Assembly (NCBI GenBank): GCA_000403475.2
Contig: KE159796.1
Coordinates: 963,736 to 1,027,735 of the forward strand
Length of the DNA stretch: 64,000 bases
DNA from: Lachnospiraceae bacterium MD308
Lineage (GTDB): Bacteria; Bacillota; Clostridia; Lachnospirales; Lachnospiraceae
Reading direction: 5' to 3'
Shown here piece by piece: positions 1-7,419 of this stretch; within the stretch, counting starts at the first letter, position 1; every line of letters begins with the position of its first letter. The position numbers and the translations under genes were made by a program. The notes beneath the pieces were generated by a model, which was not told where the DNA came from, searched no databases, and was given only the letters and a program-made list of their open reading frames with translations.

Positions 1-8
1 TACCTGCA

Positions 9-233
9 CTATACTCCATCTTGTCCATCTCCTTTGCGTTCGTAGTTGATAATATCTCCGAAATCACAATTCAGTTCTTCGCATATTTTTTCCATAATAG
101 TCATAGAAACAGTTTCACCCTTACTCATCTTAGCAAGTGTTGAACTACTAATGCCTATCTTCTCAACTAAATCCATTTTCTTCATGTTTTTATCAATTAA
201 CAATTTCCAGAGTCCATTATACGATACAGCCAT
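9..233 (-). CDS. Small Xre/Cro-type helix-turn-helix regulator
   Basis: A 74-residue protein that is almost entirely a Cro/C1 helix-turn-helix domain (about residues 5-65, with the recognition region around GISSSTLAKMSKGE). It resembles the short YozG-like regulators found on mobile elements and near phage genes in Clostridia. It should bind DNA as a dimer; its target is not visible here. The ATG at 233 has a good ribosome-binding site (GGGGAAGG) about 5 bases upstream. It lies outside the recombinase remnant, so it may be flanking DNA or the tail of another element continuing beyond the window. Confidence 0.8.
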   Translation of the reverse strand: MAVSYNGLWKLLIDKNMKKMDLVEKIGISSSTLAKMSKGETVSMTIMEKICEELNCDFGDIINYERKGDGQDGV

Positions 234-566
234 ATTTCCTTCCCCTCTTATGAGTCCACAATTTATAGATTCGCTTTATGATTTGCATATAAAATACCCA
301 CTATGTTAAGTATAGCACAAGCCTTTAAATATATCAAAAATAACTTTCGCTATTTCGAAATTTTCTTCTTTTTTTAGGAAACAAGTTTTCACGAAAACTC
401 TTAAAGTCCAAAACAATCTTACATATGCTACTTGAACAAAATCGCTGTGCGATGGCCTGCCAAGACTATGGTGGCACATTCTCGTATTTATTTGGTGATA
501 GATATCCACAATGACTATGATTGCATCATATTAGGAAAACGTAGTTTCAAGGGTTTTTCATGCTTT
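234..566. other. Intergenic, no gene seen
   Basis: About 330 bases of mixed composition between the small regulator and the recombinase remnant. The open frames here are short, overlap on both strands and look like nothing known. This is where the end of the mobile element carrying the recombinase tail would be expected, but I could not identify an attachment site. Confidence 0.5.
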
Positions 567-584
567 GGCGGGTATCAGCCCGCC
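567..584. terminator. GC hairpin at recombinase stop codon
   Basis: GGCGGG, six bases, then CCCGCC: a perfect 6-bp GC stem overlapping the stop codon of the recombinase fragment. It has no strong T run on either side, so it may be a terminator or a structural feature of the element end. Confidence 0.4.
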
Positions 585-862
585 TCGGCGGTGTCAGTGG
601 TGTTGATTTCAATGTACTCGGCAATCTTGCGGAACTCGTCCGCGAACTTGAAATGAACGCTTATATTGCCGTTTTCGTAAACCTTGATATGGTCTACCAA
701 GTCCGTGAGGATTTCACGGGTCAGCGTTTCGATGCTTTGATACTTTGCAAAGGCTACCAGCGCGGGGTGTTCCTTGTCAACGCCGTTTGCCAGCTCCGCA
801 CGTTCCGCATTCAGCCGGGCCAGCACATCCGCAAGCTCGGCGGCCTGCCGTTCATAATCGGA
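575..862 (-). pseudogene. Large serine recombinase, C-terminal remnant
   Basis: The reading frame from about 862 to 575 encodes about 95 residues (beginning SDYERQAAELADVLARL) that match the extreme C terminus of Tn4451/TnpX-type large serine recombinases: a coiled-coil stretch, then the conserved tail with EILTDLVDHIKVYENGNISV. The catalytic and zinc-ribbon parts are absent. Upstream the frame runs straight into sensor-kinase sequence, so this is a fusion scar. An N-terminal recombinase fragment on the same strand lies at 9762-9989; whether both came from one gene is not known. Confidence 0.8.
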
Positions 863-1776
863 TGCATGATAAGGGAAATTGTATTCTTCATATCATGTCT
901 CATCCCCCGTATCCCGGAATAGACGCGCTCCATCTCCCCCATATGCTCCTGCAGGCTGCTGACCTGTTTCTCCAGGATAATGCGGCTGCTTTTTTCCCTG
1001 TTCCAGCAGATCATGTCCTGAAAAAGTTTTAACCCAAACATAACGGAGAACAGTAACAGCAGCAGGATAACAGGCATTATGACCATCAGTGATGGATATC
1101 TGTCATACAGCGTCTCCGGCGCACCGTTCTCTGCCGTGTCAATCGTAATTCGCAGTAAAGTACATACCATCAGGCCTGCCAGCCCCGGTGTGAGGATGAA
1201 CAGTAATTCTGTCCTGTGGACGGCATATTCCTTTTCCCGGTAATCCTGCACCACCCTTCTCAGAGTAAAATAAAGCACCGCTGCCCCAATCGCATAAAAC
1301 AAAATCTGGTTCCCCATGAGAGTAATGCTTGCAATGCAATTATAAAATTCCAAGGATGATATATATCCATTTCCCAAGCACCAGTCCCAAAGCCGGAACA
1401 GATGGTTTCCTAATTCAAAAAGCATATGTGCAAGGAAAAAGCTCATTTCACCCACAGCCATAAAGGTAACGATAAGAAATAAGGCCATCTTTCCTAACGC
1501 CCTATAAAAAGCCAATGCCGTCACCGATATGATGCACAGGATCACTGCCAGCCTTACAAAAACCCAAAAACTCGTGTAGCCCTTTGGCAGGAAGAATCCA
1601 GCCCCCAGCCGCAGCGCCCCATACAATGCTGTGACTGCCAGCACACTGATCCGCCGGTTCCGTATCCTTCCTTCCAGAAAACTCCCAAAGAAATACTGCA
1701 GGCAGTATCCCTGGAACATGGCAGAAAACACTTCCAGCAGGCCGCTCACCACTTCATACACAGGACACCCCTCCAT
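811..1776 (-). pseudogene. AgrC-like sensor histidine kinase, truncated after the H-box
   Basis: Residues 1-250 form about six membrane segments like the AgrC/GHKL quorum-sensing kinases. A cytoplasmic linker follows, then the phospho-acceptor box GMRHDMKN with His294. At about residue 304 (position 862-867) kinase sequence stops and the frame enters recombinase DNA, ending 17 residues later. The whole GHKL ATPase domain is missing, so the protein cannot autophosphorylate. Its start overlaps the 3' end of the LytTR regulator gene by 23 bases, the usual layout of this two-component pair. The reading frame is otherwise intact, which suggests a recent truncation. Confidence 0.85.
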
Positions 1777-2470
1777 TCTGCAAATACCACATATACGCCT
1801 TTACAAACTCATTGTGCTTCTTCCTTGTCAGATAGACCTTCTCACCGCTGGAAAGGAAGATGCTGTCAGCATCATACCTCGCTATGTGAGCCATGTTTAC
1901 CAGGTATCCCCTGTGGCAGCGGTAAAACCCATCCCCAAGCTGCCCTTCCAGTTCATCCATCGTGGCATAGGACTCTATGACTTCCTCCATGTCCGTGGTA
2001 TGGACCTCCACCTTCTTCCCCCTGCTCTCAATATACAGGATGCCATTCAGGTTAAGCGTATACCCCTGGTTCTTCGCCCGTATGAATATCTGTTGTTCCC
2101 TCTGCCCCTTCCTTTTCCCGGCTTCCTCCGCCGCCCTGCCAAGCACCTCCATAAATTTCTGTTCCTCAATCGGCTTTAGCAGGTAATGGAATGCGGACAC
2201 GTCAAAAGCCTCAAACACATATTCCTTAATTCCCGTAATGAAGATGACCACCGCATCCACGCCGGACTGCCGGAGGTTTCTCGCCGCCTCAATACCGCCC
2301 ATACCATCCATCTGTATGTCAAGAAAGATAATGTCAAAACCGGTTCCTGCCGCAAGCGGTCCTTCCCCCGTTGCAAAACCGCTTATATGAAAATCGGGAT
2401 TCCGTTTTTTTATGAATCCGCCAATCTGCTCCCTGATGGCTTCCTCATCATCGACCACTGCTATATTCAA
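1754..2470 (-). CDS. LytTR-family response regulator (AgrA-like)
   Basis: A 238-residue response regulator. Residues 1-120 are a receiver domain with the acidic pair DD (7-8), phospho-acceptor Asp51 in FLDIQMDGM and Lys99 in the YLLKPI motif. Residues about 130-232 are a LytTR DNA-binding domain (IESRGKKVEVHT, FYRCHRGYLVNM). The start is TTG at 2470, with GAGGTG seven bases upstream; a nearby ATG is out of frame. The cognate kinase just downstream is truncated, so phosphorylation would need another donor. Two 15-base direct repeats upstream look like its operator. Confidence 0.9.
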   Translation of the reverse strand: MNIAVVDDEEAIREQIGGFIKKRNPDFHISGFATGEGPLAAGTGFDIIFLDIQMDGMGGIEAARNLRQSGVDAVVIFITGIKEYVFEAFDVSAFHYLLKPIEEQKFMEVLGRAAEEAGKRKGQREQQIFIRAKNQGYTLNLNGILYIESRGKKVEVHTTDMEEVIESYATMDELEGQLGDGFYRCHRGYLVNMAHIARYDADSIFLSSGEKVYLTRKKHNEFVKAYMWYLQNGGVSCV

Positions 2471-2544
2471 AATTCATCACCTCGGATTTCCGTTTCTGCC
2501 GTCACTTAATTTATCGGCAGATTTTCTGTTATTTTGGGATGCGG

Positions 2545-2580
2545 GGAACGAAAGGCATATAAAATGGAGCGAAGGGCATA
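2545..2580. promoter_or_regulatory. Direct-repeat operator, probable LytTR site
   Basis: GGAACGAAAGGCATA (2545-2559) and GGAGCGAAGGGCATA (2566-2580) match at 13 of 15 positions and start 21 bases apart, two turns of the helix. LytTR regulators such as AgrA bind paired direct repeats with this spacing. The pair lies about 75-110 bases upstream of the regulator start, so autoregulation is the simplest reading. Confidence 0.6.
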
Positions 2581-2753
2581 AATGCAATGAAAAAATCCCA
2601 AAATAAGTCTAAAGTTTTTCGCCATTCGTCCGATATAGGGGAAACGCAAACCGCCGTGTAAGCATATTACCTCTTATTTCCCCGCTTTCCAAGTGATTTT
2701 CCTTATCAGTCCGCCCGGCCTGCCTGCGGGAAAAAGCAGACCGCCAGAATTGG

Positions 2754-2778
2754 AAAAAGGGCCCATGAGCCCTTTTCC
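2754..2778. terminator. Rho-independent terminator
   Basis: AAAAGGGC (2755-2762), a six-base loop, then GCCCTTTT (2769-2776). It lies 12 bases beyond the stop of the amidohydrolase pseudogene; read on the minus strand the stem is followed by T residues. The region between here and the LytTR repeats (2581-2753) shows no gene. Confidence 0.65.
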
Positions 2779-2787
2779 TCTTTATCC

Positions 2788-3160
2788 TTAGTGTAATTCC
2801 AGTAACCGGGATATGTTCTCCCCTAATGTCATCTCCGCTGTCCTCTTGTCCGGGCTGACAAATTCAATAAGCTGCCTGTATAGATACGGTTCCCCATAAG
2901 GGGCATCTGAACTGTACAGGCACCTCTCCGGCAGCTCGGTCAATGCTATCTTAGTAGCAATGGAAGCAAATGCAGCCGAAAGGTCTAAGTACACATTATC
3001 ATGCTCTTTTGCGAATTTGATCACGTCCATCCAGTTTGAGCCGCCCAAATGTCCGAAAATAACGGGAATGTCGGGATACTTTTCACATAGCGACATTAAG
3101 CATTTTATCCAACTGCGTTTTTATGGGGAACATGATATGTTCGTGGCTGTCTATCACCAT
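2788..3160 (-). pseudogene. Amidohydrolase with internal deletion
   Basis: Two parts of a metal-dependent amidohydrolase (amidohydrolase_2 TIM-barrel family). The N terminus begins at ATG 3160 behind a GGAGGT site and reads MVIDSHEHIMFPIKTQLDKM, with the HxH metal motif, then hits a stop about 25 codons in. The C-terminal third continues in another frame from about 3096 (YPDIPVIFGHLGGSNW, then LYSSDAPYGEP with the catalytic-type Asp) to 2788. The middle of the barrel is missing at about 3090-3100. It is divergent from the HxlR regulator, which probably controlled it. Confidence 0.8.
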
Positions 3161-3220
3161 TTTCAGAACCTCCTTGACAATTTTGGTATATTGACGTTAG
3201 CATTAAGGAAGGCTAAAATC

Positions 3221-3272
3221 AAGTACGCACTTTTTTGAAATAAGGTTTCTTTTTTGAAACCGTGCGTGGAAA
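3221..3272. promoter_or_regulatory. Repeat-rich operator region of the HxlR gene
   Basis: CTTTTTTGAAA occurs twice, at 3230-3240 and 3249-3259 (19 bases apart). The second copy sits in a hairpin GGTTTC/GAAACC, and the block is bounded by ACGCAC ... GTGCGT. Such repeated, dyad-rich spacers are typical of HxlR divergent promoters, so this is likely the binding site for the regulator starting at 3286. Confidence 0.5.
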
Positions 3273-3285
3273 GGGGCAATACATA

Positions 3286-3618
3286 ATGGCAAAGGTGCAG
3301 GCAGTGGATGAACAATGCCCGGTTGAACTTGGGCTGAATATTTTAAGCGGGAAGTGGAAATTGAAAATATTGTGGCATCTCTCCAAAGGCACAATCCGTT
3401 TTAATGAGCTGCAGCGGCTCCTGGGCAGCATCACCACTAAGACACTGACAGAACAGCTCCGGGAACTGGAGGAACAGGGAATCATCCTTAGAACTGTTTT
3501 CCCCGAAGTCCCTCCGAGGTTTGAATATTCATTAAGCGAAATAGGCAATACCCTGAAACCAATCTTAGGCGGGCTGTGTGAATGGGGAAAGGCTTATCAG
3601 GAATATCAAAAGCAATAA
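3286..3618 (+). CDS. HxlR-family transcriptional regulator
   Basis: A 110-residue winged-helix regulator with the family hallmarks CPVELGLNILSGKWKLKILWHL near the N terminus and TKTLTEQLRELEEQGIILRTVFPEVPPRFEYSLSEIG across the wing. HxlR proteins bind as dimers and respond to electrophiles, thiol stress or metabolites. The ATG at 3286 is chosen because AAAGGGG lies 10 bases upstream; a GTG at 3262 is in frame but has no site. It is divergent from the broken amidohydrolase gene and so may now have no local target. Confidence 0.88.
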   Translation: MAKVQAVDEQCPVELGLNILSGKWKLKILWHLSKGTIRFNELQRLLGSITTKTLTEQLRELEEQGIILRTVFPEVPPRFEYSLSEIGNTLKPILGGLCEWGKAYQEYQKQ

Positions 3619-3677
3619 AAGTATTCTCTGAAAATGCCATCTACACAGAAGCCAAGATCAAAACACCACGGTATCAC

Positions 3678-4469
3678 TCACATACGCTGCTGATTATGTG
3701 ATGAGTTTCCCGCATATGGGAACAACGGGTCTGCCAGCAGGAAACTGAAACTCTCCCTGTCTACCAACCCCACCACTTTTTCACTGTCATACAATTCAAG
3801 CAGGAAACCAGCCATCTGCTCCCCCGTATGGTATGTTCCGAAAGACTTGTCATAGTCGTATTCACTGACATTGTTTGCTACCATTCCGAACTCTGTCTTT
3901 GTCGCCGCAGGTGCAAGCACCTTTGCCTTCATCTTTGCACCTGTCTTTTTCAGTTCCCATGCCAGCCCTTCCGTAAATGTGCTGACATAAAACTTCGCTG
4001 CACAGTATGTCACGGCCGTAGGCACAATGGTATACCCACCAGCCGAAGATACATTGATAAGCTGTGTCCCCTCTACATCCTTATAGTCACGGACAAACAG
4101 GGAGGACAGTATTGTCAGCGCCTCAATATTCAGATGCAGCATTGCCCCGATTTTTCCCAAGTCCTGATCTGCCACGCTGTCATAATTTCCAAAACCTGCA
4201 TTATTAATCCATGTTTCAATTTCATAGCCCCTCAAACCTTCATAAAATTGATGTGCGTTTTCTGGCACAGATAAATCGGTGCTTCTGATAACAATATCCA
4301 AGTCCGGGCGTTTCTCTAAAATCTCCCGTTTCAGCATTTTGAGATTATTTTTACGCCTTGCTGTTATGATCAGATTTTTGCCCCGTTCTGCAAATGCCTT
4401 TGCCGCTTCATACCCAATGCCTGAACTTGCCCCGGTGATGACTGTATATTTTTCTGTTCCCTGAACCAT
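3678..4469 (-). CDS. Short-chain dehydrogenase/reductase (SDR)
   Basis: A 263-residue classical SDR of the YqjQ/DltE-like group. It has the nucleotide site TGASSGIG (12-19), NNAG at about 89-92, catalytic Ser141/142, and Tyr155/Lys159 in YCAAK. The Arg-rich segment after the second strand suggests NADPH. The ATG at 4469 is chosen because AAGGAGG stands just before it; an upstream TTG frame at 4502 lies inside the promoter. Substrate unknown. It is divergent from a MerR regulator and is controlled by a MerR-type promoter (4502-4532), so it is probably induced by that regulator's ligand. Confidence 0.88.
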   Translation of the reverse strand: MVQGTEKYTVITGASSGIGYEAAKAFAERGKNLIITARRKNNLKMLKREILEKRPDLDIVIRSTDLSVPENAHQFYEGLRGYEIETWINNAGFGNYDSVADQDLGKIGAMLHLNIEALTILSSLFVRDYKDVEGTQLINVSSAGGYTIVPTAVTYCAAKFYVSTFTEGLAWELKKTGAKMKAKVLAPAATKTEFGMVANNVSEYDYDKSFGTYHTGEQMAGFLLELYDSEKVVGLVDRESFSFLLADPLFPYAGNSSHNQQRM

Positions 4470-4501
4470 TTGATAATCCTCCTTCGATTTGGTATAATCC
4501 A

Positions 4502-4532
4502 AGCATACAATGTAGAGTAAACTCTATGTCAA
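4502..4532 (-). promoter_or_regulatory. MerR-type promoter with 19-bp spacer and dyad
   Basis: Read toward the dehydrogenase, -35 TTGACA (4527-4532) and -10 TATGCT (4502-4507) are separated by 19 bases, the over-long spacing that MerR activators correct by twisting DNA. The spacer holds a perfect palindrome, TAGAGT-AA-ACTCTA (4513-4526). This is direct sequence evidence that the adjacent MerR protein activates the dehydrogenase gene. Confidence 0.85.
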
Positions 4533-4552
4533 GTGGATTGAGGTGATTTTTT

Positions 4553-4930
4553 ATGGAATATTCCATCGGGGAATTTTCAAAACTGACAGGGCTGGGCATC
4601 CATACCTTGCGCTATTATGAACAAGAAGGCTTAATTGCGCCGAAACGAAATTCCGGCAACCGCCGCTGTTATTCTGATAAAGACCTTACATGGATTGAAT
4701 TTATCAAACGCCTAAAAGACACGGGAATGCCTATCAAGGAAATCAAACACTATGCCGAACTCCGAGCAGCAGGCAATCCCACCCTTTCTGAAAGGATGGA
4801 AATGCTGGTGCAGCACCGACAGGCGCTCAATGAGCAGATAGCACAGCTACAGGAGCATAAGATAAAATTGGATGAGAAAATTGAATTTTACAGAAAAGAA
4901 ATTGAATGTGTGCAGAATAATGTGTCTTAG
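4553..4930 (+). CDS. MerR-family transcriptional activator
   Basis: A 125-residue regulator: winged helix at residues 1-70 (YSIGEFSKLTGLGIHTLRYYEQEGLI), then a long dimerisation helix (about 75-120). It lacks the cysteines of metal-sensing MerR proteins, so it belongs to the organic/redox-type MerR proteins often paired with oxidoreductases. The ATG at 4553 follows GAGGTG. It is divergent from the dehydrogenase, and the shared promoter has the 19-base spacer expected for its target. A weak hairpin (AAAAGAG ... CTCTTTT, about 4950-4975) lies downstream. Confidence 0.92.
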   Translation: MEYSIGEFSKLTGLGIHTLRYYEQEGLIAPKRNSGNRRCYSDKDLTWIEFIKRLKDTGMPIKEIKHYAELRAAGNPTLSERMEMLVQHRQALNEQIAQLQEHKIKLDEKIEFYRKEIECVQNNVS

Positions 4931-5016
4931 CATAGATGCCAAAAGAGAAAAGAGCCATCAAACAGCCTCTTTTCCATTTTATCACTTATTCATTTAGTTT
5001 TTACCGTTTTACCAAT

Positions 5017-5194
5017 ATGCTATCACGGAAACCCTTATACAAACACGAAAACTCATAGGCAGTTTCCGTGTTTGTATAAGGGTTTTGCCTGCGAGTATCG
5101 ACTTTTGCGTGATAGTATGGAGTTTTGCCTGATAGTATCCGAGTTTCCGTGATAATAAGCGACTTTTGCCTACGAGTATATACTATCAGGCAAA
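5017..5194. repeat. Iteron-like repeat array 1
   Basis: Five head-to-tail copies of a roughly 17-base unit close to TTTTGCSTGATAGTATC begin at 5083, 5103, 5123, 5143 and 5164, a 20-21 base period. They are flanked by inverted copies at about 5017-5033 and 5178-5194. Spacing of two helical turns and partial degeneracy resemble replication iterons or a multi-site operator rather than CRISPR. A related set lies at 9191-9406. The remaining stretch up to the next gene (5195-5433) shows no gene or clear signal. Confidence 0.8.
5029..5085. repeat. Long inverted repeat inside array 1
   Basis: Arms of 25 bases (5029-5053 and 5061-5085) are complementary at 24 positions around a 7-base loop. The arm contains CCCTTATACAAACACG, and a related partial sequence (CAAACACGGAAACTCCTATAC) occurs at 9191. 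It could be a cruciform at a replication origin or nick site, or a strong RNA hairpin. Confidence 0.75.
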
Positions 5195-5433
5195 AGAACC
5201 ACAGAACAAAAGTTCGTACTCTCACTAATGTAAAAATGCCCCTAAAAGCACACGGAAATAATGTAACTTTGTAACCTATGTAATGCCGAAAACAGCGTGT
5301 TTACGGGCTTTGTGGGCTTTCCGTGTCTGTATCTATCGGAAACTAAGACACCCTGACAAAATTCGACAATATCTCCCATATTTTATTTACATTTACGGAT
5401 AATTTATTAAAATTGAAAAACTCCTTTGTCATT

Positions 5434-5946
5434 TTACTCTATTGACTTATACTCATTCCATGATTTACCAAACAATTTTTTACAACATACTTCTCTTAAC
5501 CTATATCTGAAACCCAATAAAAAATTCATATTAATAGTTCCTTCTTGCTTTTCATAAATGTAACGCCAGTATTCAAAAGCATTGGAAGCCTCACCAATTA
5601 GTCTATCAAATAAATTTTCATCTTCTGTTCTAAACCATTCACATATTCCTTTTTCAACATACACGGAAGTTTCGTAATCCTCTTTTTTAAATTTTTCCCA
5701 TAGCAATTTCAATTCATGTCCTTTTATATCCATAATAGTTCTTCCATGAAAAACTAATAGTGTTTTAATAAATATTTCACATGCAAATGCAGAATTTACA
5801 ATTCCAGAAACTGTATGAGAACGCATTCTATATTCAATATTACTGGATTCAACTTCGCAAAATTTTGCACAATCACAGAAAGCACATGCATGTTCAAACA
5901 TTCTTTTTGAATCAAGTATAATGTTCTCGCTCACTTTATCATCCAT
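5434..5946 (-). CDS. HEPN-like all-alpha protein, third gene of putative defence operon
   Basis: A 170-residue, mostly helical protein. The pattern AFACEIFIKTLLVFHG ... GHELKLLWEKF (about 53-85) and NAFEYWRYIYE (about 122-132) resembles HEPN-fold proteins, many of which are RNases or partners of toxins. A strict Rx4-6H motif is not clear (R69 ... H77 is one residue too long), so catalysis is uncertain. It is the last gene on the strand, 80 bases after the DUF4062 gene, and shares the low GC of its two neighbours, unlike flanking genes. The family assignment is by eye and tentative; the gene itself is well supported by length and operon context. Confidence 0.72.
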   Translation of the reverse strand: MDDKVSENIILDSKRMFEHACAFCDCAKFCEVESSNIEYRMRSHTVSGIVNSAFACEIFIKTLLVFHGRTIMDIKGHELKLLWEKFKKEDYETSVYVEKGICEWFRTEDENLFDRLIGEASNAFEYWRYIYEKQEGTINMNFLLGFRYRLREVCCKKLFGKSWNEYKSIE

Positions 5947-6026
5947 TCTTAATAATCTTTTTCTAACTTATCTTTGATGTCAATTTAACTTCAAGCATAA
6001 ACTACTACATTATTTACTGTCCTACT

Positions 6027-7355
6027 TTATTCCACAATAATCTCGTATTTCTGTATATTTTCTTCCGCAAATTCTTCACAAACAATCCTAATCTCCATTT
6101 CATATTTTCCGTTTTTTAATGGTACCAGGTAATATTCCTCTGACTCATATTCTCCTGTATGTATCATACTTCGATTCCAAATATTCAAGCAGTTATCCTT
6201 AATTTCTTCATCATTATTAATACTAAAAGAATTTGTCAATGAAGATATATTGTATGCGCCTACTCCTCTCCCTACATTAAAAATATTCTCTAATGACGAC
6301 GTTGCTGCTCCCAAATATGATTTACTATAAAACGAATTTATTGGATTTTCTAAAGTTTCTGGAGCTTTAGGCTCTTTTAGTTCTTCAAGCATAACTTTAC
6401 TAAAAATTCTTACTCCAGTAGGCATATGAATTTGTATATTTATATCATTTGCCTTGCAGTTACCTACATTTTTTATTTTTACAACAAATGGTATCTTATT
6501 GTATTTTATACCCCTGAATATTTTATACTTATCAAGGTATTCTCTTATTTCTGCTTCAGAGGGCAAACTACTATTATAATCATCTATATCCTTCTGCGGT
6601 ATCTTACCCTCCAAACCTGCATCTTTCAAATATTCAGACGTAATGGGCATAAACTCTGCTTCAATATCATTTATCGAAACATTTTTACATTTACAACTAA
6701 TAAAATCATTATTATTAAATTTTACTTCAAAAATCGGTTTCCTTTGTTGTACACTTCTTTTTAACTTTTCATTCTCTTCCCTCAGTCTCCTATTCTCCTT
6801 ACTTATTTCTACCAATTCGGCTTGAGTCTCTTCCAATTTTAGTCCATTTGCTCGCACCCACCCTGGTCTTTTCCCTCTAGCAAATTGTTTATTTAAGGAA
6901 TTCATTACTTTATTAGCCAGATCCTCTTTACTTGTCCACCATTGAACAGTCCTGCCCTTTTTTACTTCTTCTATAAACGCATCTAACTTTTTTCTTTTAT
7001 TCGTGTTCTGTTCCATTTTTTCTGGTATTATAGCAACACTTGAATCAATCAAAAATGCCAATATAGGTATCTGCTTTTTTGCTGCATACCTGTATTCTTT
7101 CTGCGTATAACTAATACCTGCACACTCTCCATTTTCAATGATGCTGCCATATCTATGTCCAATAATAAGTACATAATAATCAGAACTATCGATGGTCTCC
7201 TGAATAATCTCCCACTGCTCCTCATCCGCAGCACTAAACATTTCCATACCAATAGGAAATTGGTACATAGACAAAATCGTATCCTGAACTTTTCTTCTTT
7301 CTTCCTTTAAATCTTCATATGTAGAACTTATAAAAATTTGATACTTCTTTTCCAT
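6027..7355 (-). CDS. DUF4062 (TIR-like) protein with coiled coil, putative defence component
   Basis: A 442-residue protein. Residues 5-110 are a DUF4062 domain: YQIFISSTYEDLKEERR, EMFSAADEEQWEIIQETIDSSDYYVLIIGHRYGS, then SYTQKEYRYA. This Rossmann-like, TIR-related domain is frequent in NLR-like and other conflict proteins. A heptad-type coiled coil follows (about 178-208), then a beta-rich C-terminal region of about 230 residues with no family I recognise, possibly a sensor. No membrane segment. It lies 64 bases after the caspase-like gene and 80 before the HEPN-like gene on one strand, so co-transcription is likely. Confidence 0.88.
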   Translation of the reverse strand: MEKKYQIFISSTYEDLKEERRKVQDTILSMYQFPIGMEMFSAADEEQWEIIQETIDSSDYYVLIIGHRYGSIIENGECAGISYTQKEYRYAAKKQIPILAFLIDSSVAIIPEKMEQNTNKRKKLDAFIEEVKKGRTVQWWTSKEDLANKVMNSLNKQFARGKRPGWVRANGLKLEETQAELVEISKENRRLREENEKLKRSVQQRKPIFEVKFNNNDFISCKCKNVSINDIEAEFMPITSEYLKDAGLEGKIPQKDIDDYNSSLPSEAEIREYLDKYKIFRGIKYNKIPFVVKIKNVGNCKANDINIQIHMPTGVRIFSKVMLEELKEPKAPETLENPINSFYSKSYLGAATSSLENIFNVGRGVGAYNISSLTNSFSINNDEEIKDNCLNIWNRSMIHTGEYESEEYYLVPLKNGKYEMEIRIVCEEFAEENIQKYEIIVE

Positions 7356-7419
7356 ACTTTCTCCCGTATAAATATTATTTTACTGCTCACTTATATACCT
7401 AAGCTTCAAAAGGAATTTG

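Noticed and set aside
5001-5225. 74-codon open frame over repeat array 1
   Set aside because: Peptide repeats simply mirror the DNA repeats and the large hairpin; no ribosome-binding site.
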